A stretch of DNA of 64,000 nucleotides from Acidimicrobiaceae bacterium (GTDB taxonomy: Bacteria; Actinomycetota; Acidimicrobiia; Acidimicrobiales; Aldehydirespiratoraceae). The first letter of the stretch is position 1. Each line of letters opens with the position of its first letter. The notes under the pieces were generated by a model. The model saw nothing but the letters and a program-made list of their open reading frames with translations. It had not been told where the DNA came from and did no database searches. Location: assembly GCA_028819005.1 (NCBI GenBank), contig JAPPMP010000005.1, forward strand, positions 212,246 to 276,245, given 5' to 3'. The position numbers and the translations under genes were made by a program. Shown one piece after another: positions 18,322 to 26,276 of this stretch.

Positions 18322-19131
18322 ATGTCGGTCCTGCACGCCATTGTTCTCGGCATTGTGCAAGGGCTGTCTGAGTTCTTTCCCGTATCGTCGAGCGCGCATC
18401 TGGAACTGACCCGCTGGCTGTTCGGCTGGGAGGAACTCAGCGGTGAGCTCGAGACGTCGTTCGACGTTGCCGTGCATCTCGGAACGCTCGTCGGTGCGAT
18501 CGCATACCTCCGTGCTGACATCGTGAAGTACGTCGTTGCGGGGTTGGCGCCGCTGCGCGGGCAGCCGCTGTCCAGCGATGGGCGTATCGGTTGGCTCTTG
18601 GTCGCTTCTGCGGTTCCGGCGGGGTTGGTTGGTGTGCTCCTGGCCGATCAGATCAACGACTTGGAGGGGATAGCGGTGATCGCGGTCGTGTTGATCGTGT
18701 GCGGGCTCCTGTTGCTGTTGGCTGATCGGATGCCCGAACGGCGCGGCCAACACGAGTTCACGCTCCGTGACGCCCTGCTGATGGGCGTCGGCCAAGCTCT
18801 GGCTCTGCAGCCCGGGGTCTCACGTTCCGGAGCAGCCCTCACGGTCTCGCGTCTGCTCGGTTTCGAGAGGGACGCGGCGGTCCGGCTGGTCTTTTTGATG
18901 AGCCTTCCTGTCATTGCCGGCGCCGGATTGTTCTCGTTTTCGGACGCGGACATTCCGTCGTCGTTCTTGGCTCCGTTCGTGTGGGGAGCCGCAACCTCTG
19001 CGGCAACCGGCTGGGTGGCTGTGTGGGGGATGCTCCGCCTGGTCCGGAGCCACAGCTTCGCTCCGTTCGTTTGGTACCGGGTGATCCTCGGTCTCGGCGT
19101 GCTCGGCATTCTGGCCACCAGCTTGCGCTGA
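18322..19131 (+). CDS. uppP: Undecaprenyl-diphosphatase
   Basis: A 269-residue UppP/BacA-type membrane enzyme that dephosphorylates undecaprenyl diphosphate to recycle the lipid carrier for cell-wall synthesis. Motifs are GLSEFFPVSSSAHLEL (family: EFLPISSTGHL) and QPGVSRSGAALT (PGxSRSGxT), with about eight hydrophobic segments. It follows tldE by 11 bp on the same strand and may share its transcript. Loss of the usual Thr-Gly in the first motif (here Ser-Ala) is a conservative variation. Confidence 0.95.
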   Translation: MSVLHAIVLGIVQGLSEFFPVSSSAHLELTRWLFGWEELSGELETSFDVAVHLGTLVGAIAYLRADIVKYVVAGLAPLRGQPLSSDGRIGWLLVASAVPAGLVGVLLADQINDLEGIAVIAVVLIVCGLLLLLADRMPERRGQHEFTLRDALLMGVGQALALQPGVSRSGAALTVSRLLGFERDAAVRLVFLMSLPVIAGAGLFSFSDADIPSSFLAPFVWGAATSAATGWVAVWGMLRLVRSHSFAPFVWYRVILGLGVLGILATSLR

Positions 19132-19139
19132 TCCTGGCG

Positions 19140-19763
19140 TCAGCCGACAAGGACCGGCACGACGCCTCCGACGGTCAAAGATTGAATGACAGCCTGGATC
19201 TGCTGATCGGCTATGGCGACGGTGACGAAACCATCGTGTACCCCGATCACCCGCGCATCGTCGGCCAATCGCCTGCCGTCGATGAGGCCGTGCAGATCGA
19301 CCAGGTCGCCTGCTTCCAAGGGCGTCCCGTCGGTTGCGATGGTCAGCCCTCCCGCAGCCTCGCCGAGTTGAGCGGCCAGTTGCCCTGCGGCGGTGGTGAG
19401 CCTGCCGTCTCGGACGATCTCCCCGGCAGCCATGGAGTCTCTCAGCGTCAGCCCGGTCGGATCGGTGAGCGTTGCGTCGCGAGGTGTTCCCGCCGTTGGG
19501 AGCCGTGTTGATGCGAGATCATCGGTTGTGAGGGTTGTGCCGGCTGCCAGGTCTCTGGTTGCCACCCATCCGTCGATTTCGGTTTGCCACTGCGCCCGTG
19601 CGGTTGCCGCGTTGTCGTAGATCCCGACGAGCCACAGTCCGACGCCCACCCCGATCGCTGCGGTCAGGACGAGTCTCGGCCAGCGACTGCGACCGACAGC
19701 GACCCGGCAACTGCCGATCGTGGCACGCACCGTCTCGATTGGCGGCCGGTCCAACAAAAACAT
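19140..19763 (-). CDS. SAF-domain protein (CpaB-like)
   Basis: A 207-residue protein with a single N-terminal membrane segment (about residues 28-48, LVLTAAIGVGVGLWLVGIY) followed by a SAF domain (WVATRDLAAGTTLTTDDLASTRLP, then AAGEIVRDGRL). SAF domains occur in CpaB/RcpC pilus-assembly proteins and in flagellar FlgA; here no other pilus gene is adjacent. The ATG at 19763 is preceded by GAGGAG at good spacing. In-frame starts further upstream would read through the FmdB gene and the tandem repeat. Convergent with uppP. Likely exported or membrane-anchored; the precise partner is unknown. Confidence 0.75.
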   Translation of the reverse strand: MFLLDRPPIETVRATIGSCRVAVGRSRWPRLVLTAAIGVGVGLWLVGIYDNAATARAQWQTEIDGWVATRDLAAGTTLTTDDLASTRLPTAGTPRDATLTDPTGLTLRDSMAAGEIVRDGRLTTAAGQLAAQLGEAAGGLTIATDGTPLEAGDLVDLHGLIDGRRLADDARVIGVHDGFVTVAIADQQIQAVIQSLTVGGVVPVLVG

Positions 19764-19791
19764 GTTCGCTCCTCGTTGAGGCTCGACAATC

Positions 19792-19860
19792 GTTGGGGGA
19801 AGTTGCGCGAAAAGTGTCAGGCGGCTGTTGGGGGAAGCTGCGCGAAAAGTATCAGGCGGC
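19792..19860 (-). repeat. 35-bp tandem duplication spanning the fmdB-like stop
   Basis: Two 34-bp copies (19792-19825 and 19827-19860), one base apart, differ at two positions. The stop codon of the FmdB-like gene (19852-19854) lies in the right-hand copy, so the left-hand copy is extra sequence downstream of the gene. Confidence 0.88.
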
Positions 19861-20208
19861 GCTTGAAGCGCTGCTCTTGGAGGTTTTCGAACCGTTCGCG
19901 GACGCCCCGGAATCGCTGCTCGAAGAACTCGAATCGGTTTTGGCCGTGCTTGATTCGCCCGACGACGAACTCGATTTGGACTTCTCCGACGCTCTGGCAC
20001 GGGCGTTCGAGCCGTGATCGTTCTTGTAGAAGCCATCTCCCTTGAACGAGATGCCAACCTTGGAGAACACCTTCTTCACGGGCGCGCCGCACTCCTGACC
20101 CTCGTTGTCATGGACCTGAGTGCAGACGGTCAGGGCTTCGTCGCGAAAGGACTGCCACATCTCGAACATCTCTCCGGTGCGCTGACAGCGGTAGTCGTAC
20201 GTGGGCAC
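19852..20208 (-). CDS. FmdB-family zinc-ribbon protein
   Basis: A 118-residue protein with an FmdB/CxxC-type zinc ribbon at the N-terminus (MPTYDYRCQRTGEMFEMWQSF; the Cys of the second knuckle are in VCTQVHDNEGQEC). A GISFKGDGFYKND motif follows, typical of the family. The last 45 residues are almost pure Ser/Ala/Lys/Thr and probably disordered. FmdB proteins are small regulators or adaptors found next to formamidase, folate and membrane-channel genes; the role here is open. The SAF-domain gene lies downstream on the same strand. Confidence 0.85.
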   Translation of the reverse strand: MPTYDYRCQRTGEMFEMWQSFRDEALTVCTQVHDNEGQECGAPVKKVFSKVGISFKGDGFYKNDHGSNARARASEKSKSSSSSGESSTAKTDSSSSSSDSGASANGSKTSKSSASSAA

Positions 20209-20259
20209 AGCGACAGAGGATACCTGTACCGGCGGCGCTCGCCACCGTACGATGGTCGG

Positions 20260-20823
20260 GTGATTGAAGTTGTCGCCCTGGTGGTCGGCGCCTACATCGT
20301 TGGAATGTTCCCGACGGCGACGATCGTGGGACGTCGGATGGGCGTCGATCCGTCACGTGAGGGCTCGGGCAATCCGGGTGCGTCCAACATCTATCGACTC
20401 GGGAGCCGCAAAGCCGGCGTGATCGTCGGGTTGATCGACATGGGAAAGGGCGCCGGCCCCGCGGCGGCGGCCCTCGCACTGTCCGGTCGGCCGGCGGCCC
20501 ATGCGGTGTGGATCGCGGCTGTGGCGGGCCACGTCTGGCCGGTTTTGCGACGCTTCCGCGGCGGCAAGGGTGTGGCCACCGCAGGCGGTGCGGGTCTGGT
20601 GATCAGCCCTGTGATCGGCTTGTTGTGCGCGCTCTGCTTCCTCTTCGTTGTGAAGGTGAAGAGGGTCGCCGCGTTGGGTTCGCTGTCCATTGCGTTCTCG
20701 TATCCGGTGCTGGCGACCATTGCGGGTCTCCCGGCCTGGGAGATCCTGGTGTCGATCGGGGTTGCCGCCATTCTCGTCGTACGTCACGAGTCCAACATCC
20801 GCCGCCTGCTGTCGGAGCGCTAG
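20260..20823 (+). CDS. plsY: Glycerol-3-phosphate acyltransferase PlsY
   Basis: A 187-residue membrane acyltransferase that makes lysophosphatidate from acyl phosphate. The three family motifs are visible: GSGNPGASNIYR, FRGGKGVATAGG and HESNIRRLL at the C-terminus. Several hydrophobic segments match the expected topology. I chose GTG at 20260 because the first membrane segment starts immediately after it; an upstream in-frame start at 20014 would lie on top of the divergent FmdB gene. Total length is normal for PlsY. The next gene (moeA) starts 58 bp downstream. Confidence 0.92.
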   Translation: MIEVVALVVGAYIVGMFPTATIVGRRMGVDPSREGSGNPGASNIYRLGSRKAGVIVGLIDMGKGAGPAAAALALSGRPAAHAVWIAAVAGHVWPVLRRFRGGKGVATAGGAGLVISPVIGLLCALCFLFVVKVKRVAALGSLSIAFSYPVLATIAGLPAWEILVSIGVAAILVVRHESNIRRLLSER

Positions 20824-20881
20824 CTGCCGGCGACGCACACAGGCGGTGGCATCTGGTCCCGCGTTGGGGCACGCTTTAGGT

Positions 20882-22096
20882 GTGATATCGCTTGATGAAG
20901 CTCGTTCGCACGTTCTAGACCGCATCGACCGTCTACCGGCGCTGCCGGTTCCGTTGGCCGAGGCGGGTGGCCTGGTGCTGGCGGAGCCCATCGTCGCACA
21001 GGAGTCGGTGCCGCCTTTCGCCAACACCGCAATGGACGGTTTCGCGGTGATCGCTGCGGACACGACTGACGCGCCTGTCACTCTCGAAGTGGCTGGCACG
21101 GTGGCCGCAGGCGCTCCCGCGGCCGGGCCCCTGGGCCCGGGCCAAGCCATGCGCATCATGACGGGGGCGCCGATGCCAGAAGGCGCTGATGCGGTTGTGA
21201 TGGTTGAGCGGACCTCCTACGACGCCGAGAACGCACTGGTTGATGTGGAGATCTCGGTGGGCGAGGGCAATCATGTGCGCGAGGCGGGCGAGGACGTACG
21301 GCCCGGCGATGAGCTGTTCGGCGCGGGCACGGTGCTGGCCGCAGGTCACCTCGGTGTGCTGGCCAGCGTCGGCGTTGATTCGGTGCGGGTTCATCGCAGG
21401 CCGGTCGTGGGAGTCGTATCGACAGGCGACGAGCTGGTCGACGACGGTCGACCATTGAAGCCCGGAGAGATCAGAGACTCGAATCGCCGAACCTTGCTGA
21501 CGATGCTGGACGAATCCGGTATGGAACCTGTTGATCTCGGTATCGCACGCGACAATGAGACCGATATAGCCGAAGCGTTCACCGAAGGTGCGGCCCGCTG
21601 TGATGCAATCCTCTCGTCGGGCGGTGTGTCGATGGGAGCTTTCGACTATGTGAAAGTCGTACTCGACCGCCTAGGCGACATGCGCTGGATGCAAATCGCC
21701 ATCAAGCCTGCGAAACCGTTCGCATTCGGGCTGATCGGAACGACTCCGGTGTTCGGGCTTCCCGGGAATCCGGTTTCGTCGATGGTCAGCTACGAGCTAT
21801 TTGCCCGTCCCGCGTTGCGCAAGATGGCCGGGCACACGCTTTTCAATCGACCGGTCCGGCGTGCGATCAGCAAGGACCCGCTCGGCCGTCACGATGACGG
21901 CAAGACCCATTTCATTCGAGTCACGGGCGGTCCGGATGAAACCGGGCGTTGGCACGTCCGCAAACTCACCGGGCAGGGTTCGCATCAGCTCACGGCCATG
22001 GCCCGCGCGAGCGCGTTGGCGATTGTGCCCGAGGGGGTGGAGATCGGAGCCGGCGATGAGGTTGAGATCATCGGTTTGGGTACGGTGGTCGCATGA
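20882..22096 (+). CDS. moeA: MoeA-like molybdenum insertase (Glp-type possible)
   Basis: A 404-residue gephyrin/MoeA-family protein. It shows PPFANTAMDGFAV, MRIMTGAPMPEGADAVV, VGVVSTGDEL, SGGVSMGAFDYVK, AFGLIGTTPVFGLPGNPVSSMVSYELFARP, and a C-terminal beta domain ending in VEIIGLG. It inserts Mo into adenylated molybdopterin; the formate dehydrogenase in this window needs such a cofactor. GTG at 20882 gives the normal length. Its stop overlaps the moaA start by 4 bp. In corynebacteria a MoeA paralogue called Glp works in cell division with a membrane partner; the gene at 23693 resembles that partner, so this copy could serve as Glp, alone or in addition. Confidence 0.92.
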   Translation: MISLDEARSHVLDRIDRLPALPVPLAEAGGLVLAEPIVAQESVPPFANTAMDGFAVIAADTTDAPVTLEVAGTVAAGAPAAGPLGPGQAMRIMTGAPMPEGADAVVMVERTSYDAENALVDVEISVGEGNHVREAGEDVRPGDELFGAGTVLAAGHLGVLASVGVDSVRVHRRPVVGVVSTGDELVDDGRPLKPGEIRDSNRRTLLTMLDESGMEPVDLGIARDNETDIAEAFTEGAARCDAILSSGGVSMGAFDYVKVVLDRLGDMRWMQIAIKPAKPFAFGLIGTTPVFGLPGNPVSSMVSYELFARPALRKMAGHTLFNRPVRRAISKDPLGRHDDGKTHFIRVTGGPDETGRWHVRKLTGQGSHQLTAMARASALAIVPEGVEIGAGDEVEIIGLGTVVA

Positions 22097-23076
22097 CCTC
22101 GCAGTTGATCGACGGATTCGGTCGCGTTCATCGAGACCTGCGAATCTCCGTCACCGACCGTTGCAACTTTCGCTGCACCTATTGCATGCCCCAAGAAGGG
22201 ATGCAATGGCAGCGACGTGAAGACCTGCTCTCGTTCGAGGAGATCGAACGCGTGGCTCGGATTCTGGTTGAACGCTTCGGGGTGAACACCATCCGTTTGA
22301 CCGGTGGCGAGCCGACAGTACGCGCCAAGTTGTCTATGCTGGTGGTCAAGCTCGCAGCCCTCGACGTTGATCTGGCAATGACGACCAACGGAGTCATGCT
22401 GCCGTTGCTGGCCGACGAGTTGCGGGCCGCTGGTCTCACAAGGATCAACATTTCGCTGGATTCGCTGCGACCTGATCGTTTCGAGCAACTCACCCGACGC
22501 AATGAACTCCCGCGGGTGTTGGAGGGAATCGACGCCGCGCTGAGTGCGGGGTTCAGCCCTGTGAAGCTCAATGTCGTCGTGATGAAGGGCGTCAACGACG
22601 ACGAGATTGTGGACTTTGCCCGCTTCGGTCGGGAGCGGGGTGTAGTCGTCCGCTTCATCGAGTTCATGCCCCTTGACGCGGAAGAAATCTGGAGCAATGA
22701 CCGGGTGATGACCCAGAGCGACATCCTCGATTGTCTGTGGGGCGAATTCGATCTGGTTCGCGTCGAACGCACGTCGGCGCCGGCCACACGTTGGCGCCAT
22801 GCCGACGGTCTCGGCGAGATCGGGATCGTGTCCAGCGTGAGCGAATCGTTCTGCGATTCGTGCGACCGGGTTCGCATCACCGCTGACGGACAGTTCCGCA
22901 ACTGCTTGTTCGCCACCACCGAGACCGATGTTCGGGCGCTTTTGCGCAATGGAGCGTCCGACAACGACGTCGCCGAGGCTCTGCAACGGTCTGTGTCATC
23001 GAAGTGGGCTGGTCACAGCATCAATCAAGTGCACTTCATCCGTCCCAACCGTTCGATGTCAGAAATTGGCGGTTGA
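22093..23076 (+). CDS. moaA: GTP 3',8-cyclase MoaA
   Basis: A 327-residue radical-SAM enzyme that starts molybdopterin synthesis by converting GTP to 3',8-cyclo-GTP. The N-terminal cluster is CNFRCTYC (Cys24, 28, 31). The second cluster ligands are in SFCDSCDRVRIT and the later NCLF. The LTGGEPTVR motif binds SAM, and the protein ends in Gly-Gly, which is required for function in the family. It overlaps moeA by 4 bp and precedes moaC by 4 bp, forming a tight operon. Confidence 0.97.
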   Translation: MTSQLIDGFGRVHRDLRISVTDRCNFRCTYCMPQEGMQWQRREDLLSFEEIERVARILVERFGVNTIRLTGGEPTVRAKLSMLVVKLAALDVDLAMTTNGVMLPLLADELRAAGLTRINISLDSLRPDRFEQLTRRNELPRVLEGIDAALSAGFSPVKLNVVVMKGVNDDEIVDFARFGRERGVVVRFIEFMPLDAEEIWSNDRVMTQSDILDCLWGEFDLVRVERTSAPATRWRHADGLGEIGIVSSVSESFCDSCDRVRITADGQFRNCLFATTETDVRALLRNGASDNDVAEALQRSVSSKWAGHSINQVHFIRPNRSMSEIGG

Positions 23077-23080
23077 CACG

Positions 23081-23566
23081 ATGGCCGATCACGGGTTCAC
23101 GCACCTGGATCCCGCCGGCCGTGCTCGAATGGTGGATGTTACGCCCAAAGACCCGAGCCATCGCAGGGCGATTGCACGAGGCCGGGTGTTTATGACGGCT
23201 GAGACGGCGCTGGCTGTGGCACAGGGAGCAATAAAGAAGGGCGACGTTCTGGCGGTCGCCCGCGTCGCTGGGATTCAAGCCGCGAAGCGTTGCTCTGACC
23301 TGGTTCCCCTGTGCCATCCGCTGCTCGTGGGGGCAGTCACGGTCAACTTCGAGATTCTCGACACGAGCATCGTGATCGAGTCGCAGGTTGAAACAGTCGA
23401 CCGCACCGGAGTGGAGATGGAGGCGCTCACGGCCTGCAGCGTCGCCGCGTTGACCGTGTATGACATGTGCAAGTCGAAGGATCGTTCAATGGTGATCTCA
23501 GACATCGCGCTTTGGGAGAAGACTGGTGGCCGCTCCGGCCATTACCGCCGCGAAGATTCCGATTAG
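23081..23566 (+). CDS. moaC: Cyclic pyranopterin monophosphate synthase MoaC
   Basis: A 161-residue MoaC that converts the MoaA product to cyclic pyranopterin monophosphate. Typical segments are MVDVTPKDPSHRRAIARG, CSDLVPLCHPLLV, VETVDRTGVEMEALTACSVAALTVYDMCKS, and the final KTGGRSGHYRR. ATG at 23081 is four bases after the moaA stop. The remaining pathway genes (moaD/E, mog) are not in the window. Confidence 0.97.
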   Translation: MADHGFTHLDPAGRARMVDVTPKDPSHRRAIARGRVFMTAETALAVAQGAIKKGDVLAVARVAGIQAAKRCSDLVPLCHPLLVGAVTVNFEILDTSIVIESQVETVDRTGVEMEALTACSVAALTVYDMCKSKDRSMVISDIALWEKTGGRSGHYRREDSD

Positions 23567-23586
23567 AGTCGGGGAACTCGAAAGCG

Positions 23587-23615
23587 TTGCCTTTGCGTTT
23601 CGATTGTAGTATAAC
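23587..23615 (+). promoter_or_regulatory. Predicted sigma-70 promoter for the SepX/GlpR-like gene
   Basis: TTGCCT (23587-23592) and TATAAC (23610-23615) are separated by 17 bp in a locally A/T-rich stretch after moaC. The downstream gene starts at 23693, which would leave a leader of about 70 bases. Confidence 0.6.
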
Positions 23616-23692
23616 TGTAACTTAGATCTAGGGTACCTGCCCTTCGGCAGCCGCGTTCACACAGCCGCAACCCACTGGGAGTTCAACACCAC

Positions 23693-24169
23693 ATGTCGGA
23701 GTCGATCATCATTGTGGCTTTGGCCGCCTGTTGGGCCGGCTATCTCGGCTGGTACTGGCGGCAGCGTTTCCAGAGCTCCCAGCGGGAGAAAGATCGGGTG
23801 AGTTCGTTCTCCTCCGGACTCGGAACTCTGGGATCTGCCCGACGGCTCGGCGACCAGTCGCCGACGGCTGTGCATAGATCGTCGCCGTTGGCGCCCCGCG
23901 ACGCACACCAGGCGGCTCGCAGGCGCCGCGATGTCGGCATCACACTGGGCCTGCTCTGCCTGACGACACTGTTCGCGGCGTTGGCCTTCGGTCTGATCGT
24001 CTGGGTTGTCCATGTTCTGGTTGATATCGCTGCCGGGTTGTTCGCCTATTTCGCCTTCCAGCGCCGAAGCATCGCTGCTGAGCGCGAGATGAAGGTGCAT
24101 ATGCTCTATCCCGATCGAATGGCTGAGCAACCGCCGCTTGCAGGCGCCGGAAGGGCCGTCAACGGTTAG
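23693..24169 (+). CDS. Membrane protein resembling SepX/GlpR
   Basis: A 158-residue protein with one membrane segment at residues 5-22, a cytoplasmic linker of about 60 residues, and two closely spaced membrane segments (about 82-103 and 106-124) before a short tail. The N-terminal segment (IVALAACWAGYLGWYWRQRF, then SSFSSGLGTL) resembles, from memory, the start of Streptomyces SepX and corynebacterial GlpR, which have the same topology and bind the MoeA-like protein Glp at the division site. The location just after moeA-moaA-moaC agrees. If correct, the product acts at the septum and not in cofactor synthesis. The assignment rests on topology, position and a short similarity. Confidence 0.55.
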   Translation: MSESIIIVALAACWAGYLGWYWRQRFQSSQREKDRVSSFSSGLGTLGSARRLGDQSPTAVHRSSPLAPRDAHQAARRRRDVGITLGLLCLTTLFAALAFGLIVWVVHVLVDIAAGLFAYFAFQRRSIAAEREMKVHMLYPDRMAEQPPLAGAGRAVNG

Positions 24170-24230
24170 AGCGCATTCGAGAGTGGAAGGTCTGCACCTT
24201 GCCCGTGCGGCGCTACGATTGCCGGTCGCA

Positions 24231-24303
24231 GGGGGTGTAGCTCAGTTGGTAGAGCGCCTCGGTCGCATCGAGGAGGCCAGGGGTTCAATTCCCCTCACCT
24301 CCA
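24231..24303 (+). tRNA. tRNA-Ala (anticodon CGC)
   Basis: A 73-base cloverleaf. The acceptor GGGGGTG pairs with CACCTCC and includes the G3:U70 wobble that defines alanine identity. The D arm is GCTC/GAGC. The anticodon stem CCTCG/CGAGG encloses the loop GTCGCAT with anticodon CGC (reads GCG). The T arm AGGGG-TTCAATT-CCCCT and discriminator A73 are normal. CCA is not encoded. A weak TCTGCA-17-TACGAT promoter lies just upstream. Confidence 0.97.
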
Positions 24304-24318
24304 CTCTGCGTTGCTTTC

Positions 24319-24337
24319 GCCGGGCGCAGCCGGAGCC
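24319..24337 (+). repeat. Second copy of the 19-bp intergenic repeat
   Basis: GCCGGGCGCAGCCGGAGCC, one base different from 12655-12673. It lies just downstream of tRNA-Ala. No clear terminator hairpin with a T-run is visible here. Confidence 0.6.
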
Positions 24338-24412
24338 GTGGGGGCGCGTGTTGTGCTGGTAGCGGGGTGGGGCCGGGCCCAGCGGATCTAGGCCCAACCG
24401 AACCGGAGCCGC

Positions 24413-26074
24413 TTACCGGGGGGCGGGCCGGAAGTCGTTGCGTCCCGTGATGCAGATCGGATCCCCGCTGCGCCGCACGAACGGCAATGGCTGATCGCAC
24501 GGGAACGAGAAGTCCAGAGTCTGGATCGTGTCAGCCATCTGGGTCTTGCCTGGGCGGATCGACGCCGGTGACATCGCGTTGTTGTCGATGGGCCCCAGGT
24601 TGGTGATCGCCTCGCGGACGTCGGCGACAGTCGGGTTGTCACCCGCGTCGTACAGCCCGCGAGCCATTATGCGGACGATCCCGCAGACGCTGCCGACCAT
24701 CCCGTAGGCCGAATCGCCCAGGGTGCGCCAGTCATGGCTGGCGCCCGACGGACTGTTCTCGCTGTAGAGACGGTTGCACCCGTCGGCTATCGCGTTGGGC
24801 TCGTAGTCCGGATCCCGGTATTCGCCGGTGGTCCTGAAGTCGATGATCGTGGCGCCGTTGTAGAGGTTGCCGGCCTCGACGTTGTTGGCGATCTGGCCCG
24901 ACACGAGTTCAGAAGTCTGGGAGTTGAAGTCAGAAGCGAAGAAGCGCACATCTCCAGGCTCGTAGCCCTGATTGACCATTTCGCCTATGTAACCGGGGGC
25001 AGAAACCACGTTGAGGACGTTGAAGAAACCGTTCACGCCTGCGTCGACCATGTTGGTGACCGACTCGGCGACGCCACCGAAGCAGATCGTTCCGCCGCCG
25101 CAGTCGATCACATCGAATACGACCTCGAACCCGGCGTCGCGCAACGGAATCACGAGGCCCTCTTCAACAGCTTCAACCTGGCCTGGTGTGTTCGGTGCTG
25201 CGACTCCCAGCGTGAGGCCGTCGAGCTCACCGCTGTTGAGAAGGTCGACGACCATGAAGTGCAGGCTCTCCTCCAGGGTCGGAGACAGCGAGAGCAGCAG
25301 GTCGTTGGACCGGCTCATGAACTCTTCGGTCTGGCCCTGGGTCGAGATGAATATGGTCTCCTGCTCCTCGACTAGGCACAGATTGGCCGTGCCCTGGAAA
25401 CCGGTGCTGTTCATCACGATCACAGACTGATGGTCCTCGGTCATCGCCAAGCAGGCGGCGTTGCGGCTGCCGTCGACATCGGCGCCGAGAACTTCCGCCT
25501 CCGTGTAGCCGAGGTCGAGCATGCGGCCCCTGATCCCGCCGCACTCGGAGTTGATGTAGTCGATGAAGACCTCGAAAATCTCCTTCGGGTCGCCGACTGG
25601 GACGGCGAACCCGAAGTCGGTCAGGTCTTCGAGGCGGCTCCGAATGTGGCCGACCTTGATCGATTCGGCCGTGATCCCGTCGTCGGTGTCGACGCGGTTC
25701 TGAGCTGGATCGTGGCGCAAGCAGAAAACGTCGTGCTGCGCGAACGGATGGTCCCCACGATCAAAGCCCTGCTGGAACTCGGCGAAAATACCGCCCCGGG
25801 GATCCTCGTAGATGTTGGGCCTCGCTTCTTGTTCCTCAGGCGTCCCACTGTCGGTTTCATCACCAGCGTCGTCTCCGGTGGTCGTTTCGGGCGCGTCGTC
25901 ATTATCGCCGACGGTCGTTTCGGGCGCGTCGTCTCCGCTGTCGTCACCCTGTTCGGCTGTGTCTGCGTCGTCGGTGTCGTCGTCCGAGTCGCCGGTCGTC
26001 TCACCACCGCAAGCAGCCGCGAAAAATGAAAAAGCCAGCAGAATTGCAAGCCACCGTAACCGTAGGTTGTGCAT
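24413..26074 (-). CDS. Lipoprotein substrate-binding protein of a Liv-type ABC transporter
   Basis: A 553-residue type-1 periplasmic-binding-protein fold (branched-chain amino acid/amide class). The signal peptide ends in the lipobox FAAAC with lipid-anchored Cys22. An acidic Asp/Glu/Thr-rich linker of about 60 residues follows and contains a repeated DDAPETT, a common tether in Gram-positive lipoproteins. The binding domain begins near ESIKVGHIRS. ATG at 26074 is favoured by GGAGG just upstream. It is divergent from the two fused transporter genes at 26277-31378 and surely supplies them. The protein is longer than usual (about 400) because of the linker and insertions. The ligand is unknown; amino acids, amides or short-chain compounds fit the family. 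Confidence 0.9.
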   Translation of the reverse strand: MHNLRLRWLAILLAFSFFAAACGGETTGDSDDDTDDADTAEQGDDSGDDAPETTVGDNDDAPETTTGDDAGDETDSGTPEEQEARPNIYEDPRGGIFAEFQQGFDRGDHPFAQHDVFCLRHDPAQNRVDTDDGITAESIKVGHIRSRLEDLTDFGFAVPVGDPKEIFEVFIDYINSECGGIRGRMLDLGYTEAEVLGADVDGSRNAACLAMTEDHQSVIVMNSTGFQGTANLCLVEEQETIFISTQGQTEEFMSRSNDLLLSLSPTLEESLHFMVVDLLNSGELDGLTLGVAAPNTPGQVEAVEEGLVIPLRDAGFEVVFDVIDCGGGTICFGGVAESVTNMVDAGVNGFFNVLNVVSAPGYIGEMVNQGYEPGDVRFFASDFNSQTSELVSGQIANNVEAGNLYNGATIIDFRTTGEYRDPDYEPNAIADGCNRLYSENSPSGASHDWRTLGDSAYGMVGSVCGIVRIMARGLYDAGDNPTVADVREAITNLGPIDNNAMSPASIRPGKTQMADTIQTLDFSFPCDQPLPFVRRSGDPICITGRNDFRPAPR

Positions 26075-26151
26075 CGGACCCTCCATGTCTGAGCGCCGTG
26101 AGTATTCACGGCTCAGCCAGAATTGTTGCCTCAAGTGACGCGCGACACAAA

Positions 26152-26195
26152 TCACCTCACAGGTTTCCTGGACTCACCTCACAGGTTTCCTGGAC
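26152..26195 (+). repeat. 22-bp perfect tandem repeat in the divergent Liv promoter region
   Basis: The unit (core CACCTCACAGGTTTCCTGGA) occurs at 26152-26173 and 26174-26195 with no mismatch. It lies between the divergent binding-protein and transporter genes, about 80 bp from each start, where a regulator could bind. Each unit contains the imperfect palindrome CCTCACAGG. Confidence 0.85.
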
Positions 26196-26276
26196 AGATT
26201 TGCTTTCTCGATACTGGCGCGGCTCTGCTGGTGCGGTAATGATGTCGGCGCACCGAACCGTCAATCTGGAGGGCCG

